DNA of 64,000 nucleotides from Massilia terrae (GTDB taxonomy: Bacteria > Pseudomonadota > Gammaproteobacteria > Burkholderiales > Burkholderiaceae_D): positions 682,001 through 746,000 of the forward strand of contig NZ_JANUGU010000001.1 in NCBI RefSeq assembly GCF_024753145.1. The letters are read 5' to 3'. How positions within the stretch are numbered: position 1 is the first letter of the stretch; each line of letters starts with the position of its first letter. Of this stretch, positions 33,898-46,152 are shown in pieces. The notes under the pieces were generated by a model. It was not told where the DNA came from and did not search any database. It was given only the letters and a program-made list of their open reading frames with translations. A program made the translations under genes and the position numbers.

Positions 33898-34419
33898 ATG
33901 TTGAAAACTATGCTAGCCTCGCTGCCCCGGAGCCTTGCGATCGCCGCGCTGTTCGCCTGCTCGCTGGCGCATGCCGAAGATACGATGCCGCCCAGCCGCA
34001 TCGGTGTAGTGGTCACCGAGCGCCTGATGACCGAGTCGAAGATGGCCAAGGCGGCCGACGCCAAGATCCAGGCCGAGTTCTCCAAGCGCCAGAAGGCCAA
34101 CGAAGACGCGGTCGGCAAGTTCAAGGCCGCCTCCGAGAAGTTCGACGCCGACGCGCCCAAGCTGTCCGACTTCGAGCGCACCAAGCGTGCGCGCGAGCTG
34201 TTCGAGATGGAAAAGGACGTGCAGCGCATGCAGCGCGAGTTCCAGGAGGACCTCCTGCAGCGCAAGAACGAGGAGCGCGCCGCGATCGCGCAGAAAGCCT
34301 ACAAACTGATCGAGCAGATCGCCGCCCAGGAGCACCTGGACGTGGTGCTGCAGGAAACCGCCTGGTCGAGCCCGCGCGTGGACATCACCGACAAGATCCT
34401 CAAGCTGCTCGACAAGTAA
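33898..34419 (+). CDS. skp: Periplasmic chaperone Skp/OmpH
   Basis: Skp holds unfolded outer-membrane proteins on their way to BamA. The 173-residue protein has a signal peptide (cleavage after AHA near residue 24), a strand RIGVVVTERLM and two long charged helices that form the tentacles (FSKRQKANEDAVGKFKAAS onward). The first residues of the ORF (MLKTMLASL) suit the signal peptide. Start behind GGAGAAT. Confidence 0.93.
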   Translation: MLKTMLASLPRSLAIAALFACSLAHAEDTMPPSRIGVVVTERLMTESKMAKAADAKIQAEFSKRQKANEDAVGKFKAASEKFDADAPKLSDFERTKRARELFEMEKDVQRMQREFQEDLLQRKNEERAAIAQKAYKLIEQIAAQEHLDVVLQETAWSSPRVDITDKILKLLDK

Positions 34420-34447
34420 CGATTTGAAGAATTGAAGGATTAGCAGT

Positions 34448-35497
34448 ATGGGCACTCGACTGGGTGATTTGGTCGAACGCTTCGGCGGGCATCTGACGGG
34501 TGACCCGGACATCGAGGTCACCGGCATCGCGCCCTTGCAAGACGCAGGGGCATCGCAGATCAGCTTTCTCTCCAACAGCAAGCTGCGCGCGCTGGCCGCG
34601 CAAAGCAACGCGGCGGCGCTGATCCTGTCGCCGCTGGACGATCCCACCGTGGCCGCCACCTATGCAGGCGCGCGCATCGTCACCAGCAATCCCTACGCCT
34701 ACTTCGCCCGCGCGGCGCAGTACTTCGTGGCGCTCGACGCCGTGGTGCCGGAACCCGGCGTCCACCCGAGCGCGGTGGTGGCGCGCGGCGCACAGGTCGA
34801 TCCCTCGGCCCACATCGGGCCGCACGCGACAGTGGAAGAGGGCGCGGTGATCAAGGCTGGCGCCGTCATCGATGCCGGCTGCTACATCGGGCGCGAAGCG
34901 GAGATCGGCGAGGGCACGCACCTGTTCGCGAACGTGACGTTTCATTCGCGCTGCATCATCGGCAAGCGCGGCGTCATCCAGTCCGGCGCCGTGATCGGGG
35001 CCGACGGCTTCGGCTTCGCCAACGAGAAGGGCGTGTACATCAAGATCCCGCAGACCGGGCGGGTGGTGATCGGCGACGACGTCGAGATCGGCGCCAACAC
35101 CTCGGTCGACCGCGGCGCGCTGGCCGACACCGTGATCGAGGAGGGCGTCAAGCTGGACAACCAGATCCAGATCGGCCACAACTGCCACATCGGCGCGCAT
35201 ACCGCGATGGCGGGCTGCGTGGGCGTGGCCGGCAGCGCGCGGATCGGCAAGCACTGCACTTTCGGCGGCGCGGCGATGGTGCTGGGCCACCTGGAAATCG
35301 CGGACAACGTGCACATCTCGTCGGGCACCATGGTGTCGCGCTCGGTGCTCGAAGCGGGCCAGTACACCGGCTTCTATCCGCTGGCGAAGAACGCCGAGTG
35401 GGAGAAGAGCGCGGCGATCGTGCGCAACCTGGCCTCGATGCGCGAGAAGATTCGCACGCTCGAAAAAACAATCAAAAAACTCACAGAAGACAAATGA
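34448..35497 (+). CDS. lpxD: UDP-3-O-(3-hydroxymyristoyl)glucosamine N-acyltransferase
   Basis: LpxD adds the second acyl chain in lipid A synthesis. The 349-residue protein has an N-terminal uridine-binding domain, a left-handed beta-helix of hexapeptide repeats (for example [13 protein letters not shown]) with the catalytic His in [14 protein letters not shown], and a C-terminal helix. Its stop overlaps the fabZ start by 4 bases. Confidence 0.97.
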   Translation: MGTRLGDLVERFGGHLTGDPDIEVTGIAPLQDAGASQISFLSNSKLRALAAQSNAAALILSPLDDPTVAATYAGARIVTSNPYAYFARAAQYFVALDAVVPEPGVHPSAVVARGAQVDPSAHIGPHATVEEGAVIKAGAVIDAGCYIGREAEIGEGTHLFANVTFHSRCIIGKRGVIQSGAVIGADGFGFANEKGVYIKIPQTGRVVIGDDVEIGANTSVDRGALADTVIEEGVKLDNQIQIGHNCHIGAHTAMAGCVGVAGSARIGKHCTFGGAAMVLGHLEIADNVHISSGTMVSRSVLEAGQYTGFYPLAKNAEWEKSAAIVRNLASMREKIRTLEKTIKKLTEDK

Positions 35498-35994
35498 CCA
35501 CTACCGAAAGCAAAGTCCTCGACATCAACCAGATCAAGGAATACCTGCCGCACCGCTACCCGATGCTGCTGGTGGACCGCGTGATCGACTTCGAGCTGGG
35601 CAAGCGCATCACCGCCATCAAGAACGTGACCGTCAACGAAGAATTCTTCAACGGTCACTTCCCGCACAAGCCGGTGATGCCGGGCGTGCTGATGGTCGAG
35701 GCGATGGCGCAGACCGCGGCCATCCTGTCCTTCATGACCATGAACGTGAAGCCGGACGCGAACTCGGTGGTGTACTTCGCCGGCATCGACGGCGCGCGCT
35801 TCAAGCGTCCGGTGGAGCCGGGCGACCAGCTGAAGATGGACGTCGAGATCCTGCGCGTGGCGCGCGGCATCTGGAAGTACAAGGCGGTCGGCAGCGTCGA
35901 CGGCAAGATCGCGCTGGAAGCGGAACTGATGTGCACCATCCGCGCCAACGAATCGGCCACCCAAGCGGCCCCCGCGCCGGCAGGGCAGCAGTAA
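35494..35994 (+). CDS. fabZ: 3-hydroxyacyl-ACP dehydratase FabZ
   Basis: FabZ dehydrates 3-hydroxyacyl-ACP in fatty acid elongation and competes with lipid A synthesis for the same substrate. The 166-residue hotdog protein starts at ATG 35494 ([13 protein letters not shown]) and has the catalytic His in [15 protein letters not shown] and Glu in [12 protein letters not shown]. It carries a short Ala/Pro-rich C-terminal tail of about 15 residues beyond the usual end. Coupled to lpxD and lpxA by overlapping stops and starts. Confidence 0.97.
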   Translation: MTTTESKVLDINQIKEYLPHRYPMLLVDRVIDFELGKRITAIKNVTVNEEFFNGHFPHKPVMPGVLMVEAMAQTAAILSFMTMNVKPDANSVVYFAGIDGARFKRPVEPGDQLKMDVEILRVARGIWKYKAVGSVDGKIALEAELMCTIRANESATQAAPAPAGQQ

Positions 35995-36785
35995 TGAGCC
36001 TGATCCACCAGACCGCGATCGTCGACCCGAAGGCGGAGCTCGACCCGTCGGTCGAAGTCGGCCCGTACTCGATCATCGGCCCCAACGTGCGGATCGGCGC
36101 GGGCACGGTGGTCGGGCCGCACGTGGTCATCGAAGGCCACACGACCATCGGCCGCGACAACAAGTTCTTCCAGTTCTCGTCGATCGGCGCCGCGCCGCAG
36201 GACAAGAAGTGGAACGGCGAGCCGACCCGGCTGGAGATCGGCGACCGCAACACGATCCGCGAATTCGTCACCTTCAACCTGGGCACCGCGCAGGACAAGG
36301 GCGTCACCCGCCTGGGCAGCGACAACTGGATCTCGGCCTACGTGCACCTGGCGCACGACTGCCAGGTCGGCAGCAACACCATCTTCTCGAACAACGCCCA
36401 GCTGGCGGGCCACGTCGAAGTCGGCGACTGGGCGATCCTGTCGGGCTACTGCGGCGTGCACCAGTTCTGCAAGATCGGCGCGCATGCCTTCGTGGGCATG
36501 TACACCAGCCTGACCCAGGATGTGCCGCCCTTTGTGATGGTGGCCGGTAACCCGGCCGCCGCCAAAGGCATCAATATCGAGGGCCTGAAGCGCCGCGGCT
36601 TCACGCGCGAGCAGATCGACGGCATCCGCGCGGCCTACAAGTCGCTGTACCGCGCCGGCCTGACGCTGGAAGAAGCCAAGGCCGCGCTGCAGGAGCAGGA
36701 AGCGGAATCGACCGAGGCCGCGGCCGCCGACGTGCGCGCGCTGCGCGAGTTCCTGGGTGTGAGCACCCGTGGCATCGTCCGCTGA
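35994..36785 (+). CDS. lpxA: UDP-N-acetylglucosamine acyltransferase LpxA
   Basis: LpxA does the first step of lipid A synthesis. The 263-residue protein has the hexapeptide-repeat beta-helix, the catalytic His in [11 protein letters not shown], and the family motif [17 protein letters not shown], with a C-terminal helical domain. The start ATG 35994 overlaps the fabZ stop by one base; the 3' end overlaps lpxB by 17 bases. Confidence 0.97.
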   Translation: MSLIHQTAIVDPKAELDPSVEVGPYSIIGPNVRIGAGTVVGPHVVIEGHTTIGRDNKFFQFSSIGAAPQDKKWNGEPTRLEIGDRNTIREFVTFNLGTAQDKGVTRLGSDNWISAYVHLAHDCQVGSNTIFSNNAQLAGHVEVGDWAILSGYCGVHQFCKIGAHAFVGMYTSLTQDVPPFVMVAGNPAAAKGINIEGLKRRGFTREQIDGIRAAYKSLYRAGLTLEEAKAALQEQEAESTEAAAADVRALREFLGVSTRGIVR

Positions 36786-37923
36786 CGTCTCGCTGGCCCT
36801 GGTGGCCGGCGAAGTCTCCGGCGACATGCTCGCGGGCCGCCTGATGGCCGGCCTGCGTCCCCGTCTTCCCAACGTCCACTTCAACGGCATCGGCGGCCCG
36901 CGCATGATGGAGCAGGGCCTCGTCTCGGACGTGCCGATGGATACGCTCACCGTGCGCGGCCTGTTCGAAGTGATCCCGCGCTACCGCGAGATCAAGGGTA
37001 TCCAGAACCGTCTGCGCGACCGCCTGCTGCTGGATCCCCCGGCCGCCTTCATCGGCGCCGACTACCCCGGCTTCAACCTCGGGCTGGAAGAACAGCTCAG
37101 GGCCGCCGGCATCCCCACCGTGCACTTCGTCAGCCCGCAGATCTGGGCCTGGCGCGGCGGCCGCATCAAGAAGATCCAGCGCGCGGTCTCGCACATGCTG
37201 GTGATCTTCCCGTTCGAGGAGCAGATCTACAAGGACGCCGGCGTGCCGGTGACCTATATCGGCCATCCGCTGGCCGAGGTGATCCCGCTGCGGCCGGATG
37301 TCGCCGGCGCGCGCCAGGCGTTGGGCCTGGCGCCGGATGCACGGGTGGTCACGGTGATGCCGGGCAGCCGCATGGCCGAGATCAAATACCTGACCGTTCC
37401 CTTCGTGCGCGCCGCGCGCCTGCTCGCGCAGCGCGACCCGTCGCTGAAGTTCGTGGTGCCGATGGCCGGCGAACGCCAGAAGGCCGCGTTCACCGGGCTG
37501 GTGGCCACGGCCGGGCTGGCCGACGTGGCGCTGCAGATTGTCGACGGCCAGTCGCACACCGCGATCGCGGCCGGCGACGCTGTGCTGGTCGCGTCCGGCA
37601 CCGCCACACTGGAGGTGGCGCTGTTCAAGAAGCCGATGGTGATTGCGTATAAAGTGATGGAGGCGTCGTGGCAGATCATGCGCCACATGGGCTATATGCC
37701 GTGGATCGGCCTGCCGAACATCCTGTCGCGCGAGTTCGTGGTGCCCGAGTTCCTGCAGCATGCCGCCACGCCGGAAGCGCTGGCCGATGCCGTCTGGCGC
37801 CAGCTGGAGGACACGGCTGGCCGCGCGCGGCTCGAGCAGCGCTTCACCGACATGCACCACAGCCTGCTGCGCAATAGCGCGCAAGAGAGCGCCGAGGCGG
37901 TGTTGGCCGTCATCGGCAAATAA
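36769..37923 (+). CDS. lpxB: Lipid-A-disaccharide synthase LpxB
   Basis: LpxB joins UDP-diacylglucosamine and lipid X into the lipid A disaccharide. The 384-residue GT19 glycosyltransferase has [12 protein letters not shown] at the N-terminus, [24 protein letters not shown] and the donor-site [12 protein letters not shown]. The start is GTG 36769, inside the end of lpxA. It is the last of the lpxD-fabZ-lpxA-lpxB set. Confidence 0.97.
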   Translation: MASSADVSLALVAGEVSGDMLAGRLMAGLRPRLPNVHFNGIGGPRMMEQGLVSDVPMDTLTVRGLFEVIPRYREIKGIQNRLRDRLLLDPPAAFIGADYPGFNLGLEEQLRAAGIPTVHFVSPQIWAWRGGRIKKIQRAVSHMLVIFPFEEQIYKDAGVPVTYIGHPLAEVIPLRPDVAGARQALGLAPDARVVTVMPGSRMAEIKYLTVPFVRAARLLAQRDPSLKFVVPMAGERQKAAFTGLVATAGLADVALQIVDGQSHTAIAAGDAVLVASGTATLEVALFKKPMVIAYKVMEASWQIMRHMGYMPWIGLPNILSREFVVPEFLQHAATPEALADAVWRQLEDTAGRARLEQRFTDMHHSLLRNSAQESAEAVLAVIGK

Positions 37924-37924
37924 G

Positions 37925-38572
37925 ATGAGCAAGAAGAAGATCAATTTCTATCCCGGCCTGCCGCCGCGGCTGCGCCCCTTCACCGATGAGGACATCGTGT
38001 GCGGCGTGGACGAAGCGGGCAGGGGACCATTGGCCGGCCCGGTGTTCGCGGCCGCGGTCATTCTCAACCCGAAGCGGCCGATCGAGGGACTGAAGGACTC
38101 CAAGCAGCTGACCGAGAAGCGCCTGAACGAGCTGGCGCCGCAGATCAAGGAGTTCGCGCTGGCCTGGGCCATCGCCGAGTGCTCGCACGAAGAGATCGAC
38201 AGCCTGAACATCCTGCACGCCACCATGCTGGCGATGCGGCGCGCGGTGGAGGCGCTGTCGATGCTGCCCACCATCGCCCTCATCGACGGCAACCGCTGCC
38301 CGCCGCTGGCGGTGAAGGCACACGCGATCGTCGACGGCGACGACAAGGTGCACGCCATCTCGGCCGCCTCGATCCTGGCCAAGACCGCGCGCGACGCCGC
38401 GCTGGTGGCGCTGCACGAGACCTATCCGCTGTATGGTTTCGACCAGCACAAGGGCTACTCGACGCCGCTGCACCTGGCGCGCCTGCGCGAGCACGGCCCG
38501 TGCGCGATCCACCGCCGCTCCTTCGCGCCGGTGCGCGAGCTGCTCGAACCGGACCTGTTCGACGGCCTATGA
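37925..38572 (+). CDS. rnhB: Ribonuclease HII
   Basis: RNase HII cuts the RNA strand of RNA-DNA hybrids and starts removal of single ribonucleotides. The 215-residue protein has the catalytic Asp-Glu in [15 protein letters not shown], the Asp in LIDGNRCP and the Asp in [16 protein letters not shown]. The start is ATG 37925, one base after the lpxB stop. The 3' end overlaps the methyltransferase gene by 4 bases. Confidence 0.97.
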   Translation: MSKKKINFYPGLPPRLRPFTDEDIVCGVDEAGRGPLAGPVFAAAVILNPKRPIEGLKDSKQLTEKRLNELAPQIKEFALAWAIAECSHEEIDSLNILHATMLAMRRAVEALSMLPTIALIDGNRCPPLAVKAHAIVDGDDKVHAISAASILAKTARDAALVALHETYPLYGFDQHKGYSTPLHLARLREHGPCAIHRRSFAPVRELLEPDLFDGL

Positions 38573-39354
38573 AGACCATCACCTCGCGCGACAACGCGTT
38601 CTACAAGGAGCTCAAGCAGCTGGCCACCAGCTCGCAGGCGCGCCGCAAGGCCGGCCAGAGCCTGCTGGACGGCGTGCACCTGTGCCAGGCCTGGCTCGAC
38701 CTGAAGGGCGCGCCGGACCACTGCCTGGTGTCCGAAGATGCGCTTTCCAATCCCGAGGTGCGGGCCATCGTGCGCCGCTGCGAGGAGCTGCACACCCACG
38801 TCACGGCCTTCCCGGAAGCCCTGTTCGGCGCCATCAGCCAGGTCGAGCATGGCGTGAACATCGCCTTCCTGGCCCAGACCCCGCGTCCGCAGCAGCCTGA
38901 GGCGATCACCGAATCGGCGGTGCTGCTGGATGGCGTGCAGGATCCGGGCAACGTCGGCTCGATCCTGCGCAGCGCGGGCGCGGCCGGCATCCGCCAGGTG
39001 TACTGCGGTCCGGGCACGGCGTTCTGCTGGTCGCCCAAGGTGCTGCGGGCGGCGATGGGTGCGCACTTCGTGCTCGACATCTTCGAAAACGCCGACTTGC
39101 CCGCGCTGGTGCGGGCCGCGCGCGTGCCGGTGCTGGCTACCAGCGGCTATGCGGCCGAACAGCTGTATGAGCTGGACCTGTCCGCGCCGGTAGCCTGGGT
39201 GCTGGGGCACGAGGGGCAGGGCGTCTCGCAGGAGCTGCTGGACCTCGCTACGCACCGCGTCGCGGTACCCCATGCGGGCCAGGTGGAGTCCCTGAACGTG
39301 GCCGCCTGCGCCGCGGTGTGTTTTTTCGAGCAATTGCGCCAGTCCCGGAGATAG
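38569..39354 (+). CDS. SpoU/TrmH-family RNA 2'-O-methyltransferase
   Basis: This 261-residue SPOUT-class enzyme probably methylates the 2'-OH of an rRNA or tRNA nucleotide with S-adenosylmethionine. The three SpoU motifs are clear: [26 protein letters not shown] and [18 protein letters not shown]. The N-terminal substrate-binding part (residues 1-100) resembles that of rRNA 2'-O-ribose methyltransferases, but the target cannot be fixed. Coupled to rnhB. Confidence 0.92.
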   Translation: MKTITSRDNAFYKELKQLATSSQARRKAGQSLLDGVHLCQAWLDLKGAPDHCLVSEDALSNPEVRAIVRRCEELHTHVTAFPEALFGAISQVEHGVNIAFLAQTPRPQQPEAITESAVLLDGVQDPGNVGSILRSAGAAGIRQVYCGPGTAFCWSPKVLRAAMGAHFVLDIFENADLPALVRAARVPVLATSGYAAEQLYELDLSAPVAWVLGHEGQGVSQELLDLATHRVAVPHAGQVESLNVAACAAVCFFEQLRQSRR

Positions 39355-39406
39355 ACGGCTGGACCGGCTTCGGTTAATCTTCCAGTAGGGAAATACTGGA
39401 GCATCA

Positions 39407-40603
39407 ATGGATATCGCGCATTTGAACTTTCTGGTTGCGGAAGCTGACGCCGTCCAGCGCACGGCGCTGATCGAGATGCTCAGGGGACTTGGCGCGAGCC
39501 GGGTCACCGACGTCCCGGACGGCCACGCCGCGCTGCGCTATTTCCAGGGTGGTTTCACGCCGCCGGCGGACGTCGCCATCATCGACCTCGAGCTGCAGGG
39601 CATGGACGGGCTGGAGCTGATCCGCAACCTGGCAACGCTGGACTGCCACACGCGCCTGATCGTGACCGGCAAGCAGCCTGCCAACCTGATGTTCTCGATC
39701 GAGACGCTGGCCCAGGTGTATGGACTCGAGCTGCTTGGGACGATCACCAAGCCGGTCAACCCGGGCAAGCTGGAGTCGCTGCTGGAAAATTACCAGCCGC
39801 CGCAGCCGCTGCCGGCGGAGGAAAGCGCGCCGCGCTTCAGCTTCAAGGACATCGGCGCGGCGCTGCAGCGGCGCGAATTCGAGCCGTTCTTCCAGCCGAA
39901 GATCGAGCTGGCCACGGGCCAGGTCAAGGGCCTGGAAGTGTTCGCGCGCTGGCGCCACCCGGAATTCGGACTGCTGTCGCCGTCCAGCTTCATCCACGCG
40001 CTGGAAGAACACAACCGCATCGACTTCCTCGACTGGAGCATGATCGAGCTGTCGCTGGAGCGCTGCCGCAGCCTGCACGACAAGGGCATCCCGATCTCCA
40101 TCTCGATCAACCTGGCGCCGGAGACGCTGGCGCATCCGGCCTTCATCCGCCAGATGACGGCGGCGCTGAACCGGCACCGCCTGATGCCGGATTACGTGAC
40201 CTTCGAGATGCCGGAATCGTCGGTGCTGAACAGCGACCCGAACTTCATCGAGCGGCTGGTGCGGCTGCGGATGATGGGCTTCGGGCTGGCGATCGACGAC
40301 TACGGCACCGGTCGTTCCAACCTGCAGCTGCTGGCGCGGATTCCGTTCTCGGAGCTGAAGATCGACCGCAGCTTCGTGGACGGGGCGTCGAAGAAGCTGG
40401 CGCTGGGCACGGTGCTAAAGTCATGCCTGGGCCTGGCGCACAACCTGGACCGCATGTCGGTGGCGGTGGGCGTCGAGACGCGGCAGGACTGGGACTTCCT
40501 GCAGGGGCTGGGCTGCACGTACGCGCAGGGCTACCACATCGCCAACCCGATGGAGGCGCAGGATTTCCCAGGGTGGCTGGAAGACTGGCGCCACTTCTTC
40601 TAG
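39407..40603 (+). CDS. Response-regulator receiver with degenerate EAL domain
   Basis: The 398-residue protein has an N-terminal receiver domain (acceptor D60, K115) and a C-terminal EAL domain from about residue 145. Most cyclic-di-GMP phosphodiesterase residues are present by alignment: E177 (EVF in place of EAL), N235, E267, D297-D298 (DDYGTG), K318 and Q374. However, the conserved AEGVE motif reads A-V354-G-V-E, so the first Glu, required in RocR-type enzymes, is a Val (codon GTG at 40466-40468). It may be a poor enzyme or a cyclic-di-GMP-responsive effector. It stands alone after the methyltransferase gene and converges with ppsR. Confidence 0.88.
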   Translation: MDIAHLNFLVAEADAVQRTALIEMLRGLGASRVTDVPDGHAALRYFQGGFTPPADVAIIDLELQGMDGLELIRNLATLDCHTRLIVTGKQPANLMFSIETLAQVYGLELLGTITKPVNPGKLESLLENYQPPQPLPAEESAPRFSFKDIGAALQRREFEPFFQPKIELATGQVKGLEVFARWRHPEFGLLSPSSFIHALEEHNRIDFLDWSMIELSLERCRSLHDKGIPISISINLAPETLAHPAFIRQMTAALNRHRLMPDYVTFEMPESSVLNSDPNFIERLVRLRMMGFGLAIDDYGTGRSNLQLLARIPFSELKIDRSFVDGASKKLALGTVLKSCLGLAHNLDRMSVAVGVETRQDWDFLQGLGCTYAQGYHIANPMEAQDFPGWLEDWRHFF

Positions 40604-40616
40604 AAGCTTGATTAAA

Positions 40617-40654
40617 CAGACCGTCGTTCCCGCCTTCGCGGGAGCGACGGTCTG
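40617..40654. repeat. Long REP-like palindrome between convergent genes
   Basis: ACAGACCGTCG, then TCCCGC with GCGGGA, then CGACGGTCTGT form an almost perfect 38-base hairpin. It lies between the stops of the EAL gene and ppsR and probably serves as a bidirectional terminator; the core is of family A. Confidence 0.8.
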
Positions 40655-40678
40655 TATATTTGCCGGGTTCGCGGACGA

Positions 40679-41527
40679 TTAATACTCGCGCCGGTCCGGC
40701 TTGATCTCTTGCAGAATCGTCGTGGCGATTTCTTCGATCGACTTGGTGGTCGACGACAGCCACCTGATCCCCTCGCGCCGCATCAGCATCTCCGCCTCAT
40801 TCACCTCGAACCTGCAATTCTCCAGCGAGGCGTATTTACTGCCCGCCCGCCGCTCATTGCGGATCTGCGACAAGCGCTCCGGCGAAATCGTCAGCCCGAA
40901 CAGCTTGTGCTTGAACTGCGGCAGCGCCGACGGCAGCCTGCCGCGCTCGAAATCGTCCGGGATCAGCGGATAGTTCGCCGCCTTCAAACCATACTGCATC
41001 GCCAGGTACAGGCTGGTCGGCGTCTTCCCCGAGCGCGACACGCCCACCAGGATCACGTCCGCCTCCGCCAGGTTCTTGTGCGACTGCCCGTCATCGTGCG
41101 CCAGCGAGAAGTTGATCGCCTCGATGCGGTTCTTGTATTCCTCGGTATCGACCACGTTGTGGATGCGCCCGATGGTGTGGGTCGACTTCACGCCCAGCTC
41201 CTGCTCCAGCGGCGCCACGAAGGTCTGGAACAGGTCCATGTGCATGCCCTTGGACTGGCGGATCACCAGCGACAGTTCCGGCTTCACCAGCGTCGAGAAC
41301 ACGATCGGGTTCTGGCCGTCCATCGCAAAGCTGTCGTTGATGCGGCGCGCCGCCTCGTGGGCCTTGTCGATGCTGTCGATGAAGGGCAGGCGCACCGGCC
41401 GGAAGCGCATCTCGAACTGGCTCAGCACGGCGTGGCCGAAGGTTTCGGCGGTGATGCCCGTGCCATCCGATACAAAAAAGACAGTTCTGGTTGACGGCGG
41501 GAAAGGATTGGGGGCTTCAGTGCTCAT
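40679..41527 (-). CDS. ppsR: PEP synthase regulatory protein (bifunctional kinase/pyrophosphorylase)
   Basis: PpsR controls PEP synthase by ADP-dependent phosphorylation and by phosphorolysis. From ATG 41527 the protein has 282 residues, the usual family length (DUF299). The N-terminus [18 protein letters not shown] and the P-loop [11 protein letters not shown] match the family. It is divergent from ppsA, its target, with 175 bases between the starts. Confidence 0.96.
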   Translation of the reverse strand: MSTEAPNPFPPSTRTVFFVSDGTGITAETFGHAVLSQFEMRFRPVRLPFIDSIDKAHEAARRINDSFAMDGQNPIVFSTLVKPELSLVIRQSKGMHMDLFQTFVAPLEQELGVKSTHTIGRIHNVVDTEEYKNRIEAINFSLAHDDGQSHKNLAEADVILVGVSRSGKTPTSLYLAMQYGLKAANYPLIPDDFERGRLPSALPQFKHKLFGLTISPERLSQIRNERRAGSKYASLENCRFEVNEAEMLMRREGIRWLSSTTKSIEEIATTILQEIKPDRREY

Positions 41528-41702
41528 GGTCTGCGATGGCGGGAAAAATGGCTGACCCAGGTGCGGTGTGAATCCGTCCCGCACGGGTTAAAATGCTCGG
41601 CAACGGTTTCGCATTGTGCGGCACGGCGCCAAGAATAACAAGAAAACACCGTCGTCCCGCCCAGGGCACGAAAGATTTCCATCATCAAAAAGGTGTTTTA
41701 CC

Positions 41703-44147
<2,445 letters not shown>

Positions 44148-44164
44148 GCCTGCAGGGCTTCGCT

Positions 44165-44203
44165 AAAAACCCTCGCCGCCTGCGGGCCGCGAGGGTTTTT
44201 TTT
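44165..44203 (+). terminator. Rho-independent terminator after ppsA
   Basis: AAACCCTCGC pairs with GCGAGGGTTT (10 bp), with a T-run of eight or more bases. Confidence 0.93.
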
Positions 44204-44236
44204 AGTGTTGTCTCCGTTAAGTGTTGAAATAAGCCC

Positions 44237-44342
44237 GGTCATTCCCGCGCACGCGGGAATTCCATTTCTCATGCAAATTGCTTCGTTGGAGTTCGTCGGC
44301 GCGCACACAAAATGGGGATCCCGCTTCCGCGGAAACGACGTG
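44237..44342. repeat. Inverted pair of REP-like palindromes, family A
   Basis: Elements at 44237-44267 (TTCCCGCGCACGCGGGAA, then TTCCATTT) and 44309-44342 (AAAATGGGGATCCCGC, then GCGGAAACGACG) face each other between ppsA and the fucosidase gene. Confidence 0.8.
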
Positions 44343-44367
44343 CCCATTCCAAACAGTGCCTTTCAAT

Positions 44368-45852
44368 TTATAGCGCGGGCGCCGCACCCGGCAGCCGGAA
44401 AGCCCATGCATAACCGCCGGCGAGATGCTGGCGCGTCGCATCGGGAATATCGACCACGGTGGCGTCGCCGTCGCGGCGCCAGTCCAAGCTGGACTCGTCG
44501 CCCAGCAGCTTGACGTCGGTTCCGACGGCCGGAGCAGGGCCGGGGATGCGCACGGTCGACGGCAACGACGTTTCGCCATCAGCGGGCAGGTAGATGGCGT
44601 ACACCGTGCCGTCTTTCAGCCGGGTATAGCGGAACTTGCCGGCGCTGTAAGGCGCAACGGCGCGGCTGGCGTAGATCGCTTCGCCGTTCACGCGCATCCA
44701 TTGCCCGATCTGATGCAGGCGTGCGACCGCCTCGGGCGGCAACTCGCCGTTGCCATCCGGGCCGACGTTGAGCAGGTAGTTGCCGCCCTTGGCCACCACG
44801 TCGACCAGCATCTGCACCACAGTGCGCGCGGACTTGTACTTGTCATGCGGGACCCAGGACCACGAATCGCCCAAGGTCATGCAGGTCTCCCACGGATACG
44901 GCAATGGCTGGTCGGGGATCTTCTGCTCCGGCGTGCGGTAGTTCTCGTATGGCCCGCCCACTGCACGGTCCACCACGATCAGGCCCGGCTGGTGCTTGCG
45001 CGCCAGTGCGGCCAGGCCGGGCATGTCGATGTCCTCGGGGCCGGGGCGGAAGTCTGCGATCCCGGTGAGTTCCTTGTTATCGGTGGCGCGCGGCTTGCGC
45101 ACCCAGCCGGCGTCGAGCCAGAGTACGTCGATTGGGCCGTAGGCGCCGCTGGTCAGCTCGCCGATCTGGGCGTGTGTGAACTTGACGAAGTTCTGCCAGC
45201 GCTCCGGGTATTTGCGCGTGTCGTAATTGACGTAGCGGTTCGGCGTGGCATAGCGGCGCCACCAATAATCGTCGCTGTGCCAATCGGCCTTGGAGAAATA
45301 GGCGCCGATGCCGAAACCCCGGGCGCGGAAGGCATCGAATACGGCCTTGGTCACGTTGGCGCGCGGGTTGGTGTGGAAGGGGACGTTGGCGGCGGTGATC
45401 TTGTAATCGCTCTGCCTGGTGTCGAACATCGCGAAACCGTCATGGTGCTTGGTGGTGAACACCACATATTTCGTGCCGGCGTCCTTGGCGATTTTTGCCC
45501 ATGCATCCGGATTGAATTTCACCGGGTTGAAGGTGGTGGGCAGTTGCTCGTACGCCTTCACGTATCCCACGTAATCGTCGGCATACTTTGCGGCGAACTT
45601 GTTGTGCTTCGGCGGCCCGCACCAATCGACGTCCTCCGAGCAGATCGACCACGATTCGACCAGGCCCTTCTGGCTGTACGCGCCCCAGTGCATCATGAAG
45701 CCGAATTTCCAATCCTGCCATTGGTCCAGTTTTCGGATGACCTGAGGGTTGGTTTCGGGGACGTAATCGCCGAGTTCGTCATCGGCTGCCGCGAAGGCGG
45801 GCAGTGTCGAGAGCAGCAGGAGTGCAAGCGTGGAAGTGCGGAAGAAGTGCAT
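44368..45852 (-). CDS. Secreted alpha-L-fucosidase, GH29
   Basis: The 494-residue protein starts at ATG 45852 with a signal peptide (cleavage near residue 22, after AFA), so it acts in the periplasm or outside. GH29 enzymes release fucose from glycans. Seen motifs are KFGFMMHWGAYS near residue 50, TTKHHDGFAMF near 134, and the catalytic nucleophile D247 in VLWLDAGW. A C-terminal beta-sandwich part follows. It lies downstream of a TonB-dependent receptor gene on the same strand, 300 bases away with REP-like repeats between, so linkage to that receptor is uncertain. Confidence 0.93.
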   Translation of the reverse strand: MHFFRTSTLALLLLSTLPAFAAADDELGDYVPETNPQVIRKLDQWQDWKFGFMMHWGAYSQKGLVESWSICSEDVDWCGPPKHNKFAAKYADDYVGYVKAYEQLPTTFNPVKFNPDAWAKIAKDAGTKYVVFTTKHHDGFAMFDTRQSDYKITAANVPFHTNPRANVTKAVFDAFRARGFGIGAYFSKADWHSDDYWWRRYATPNRYVNYDTRKYPERWQNFVKFTHAQIGELTSGAYGPIDVLWLDAGWVRKPRATDNKELTGIADFRPGPEDIDMPGLAALARKHQPGLIVVDRAVGGPYENYRTPEQKIPDQPLPYPWETCMTLGDSWSWVPHDKYKSARTVVQMLVDVVAKGGNYLLNVGPDGNGELPPEAVARLHQIGQWMRVNGEAIYASRAVAPYSAGKFRYTRLKDGTVYAIYLPADGETSLPSTVRIPGPAPAVGTDVKLLGDESSLDWRRDGDATVVDIPDATRQHLAGGYAWAFRLPGAAPAL

Positions 45853-45978
45853 GGATGATTCCCTGGACTGGAAGTAGTGGCATCTTGTCACTTTTCCATA
45901 GGATTGGCCATGCCGATGAGCCGCGACCAACGATGTTTAGCGAGCGCCGAAACAACCGGGCGAATCTGCTAAACAGGG

Positions 45979-46140
45979 AACGTCGTTTCCGCGCAGGCGG
46001 GAACCGTGGCACTATCGAACGCAGGTGAAGCGCCGGCAAAATGGGGTTCCCGCGTTCGCGGGAACGACGGCAGCTCTTAGTCCTCCGATGGGAGATGCAA
46101 TTGCGAGAACGTCGTTCCCGCCTGCGCGGAAACGACGTTC
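45979..46140. repeat. Cluster of three REP-like palindromes, family A
   Basis: Elements at 45979-46005, 46038-46070 and 46109-46140 alternate in direction. They occupy most of the 300-base space (45853-46152) between the fucosidase start and the TonB receptor stop. Nothing else, such as a gene, is evident there. Confidence 0.85.
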
Positions 46141-46152
46141 TGTCTTAGGCTC

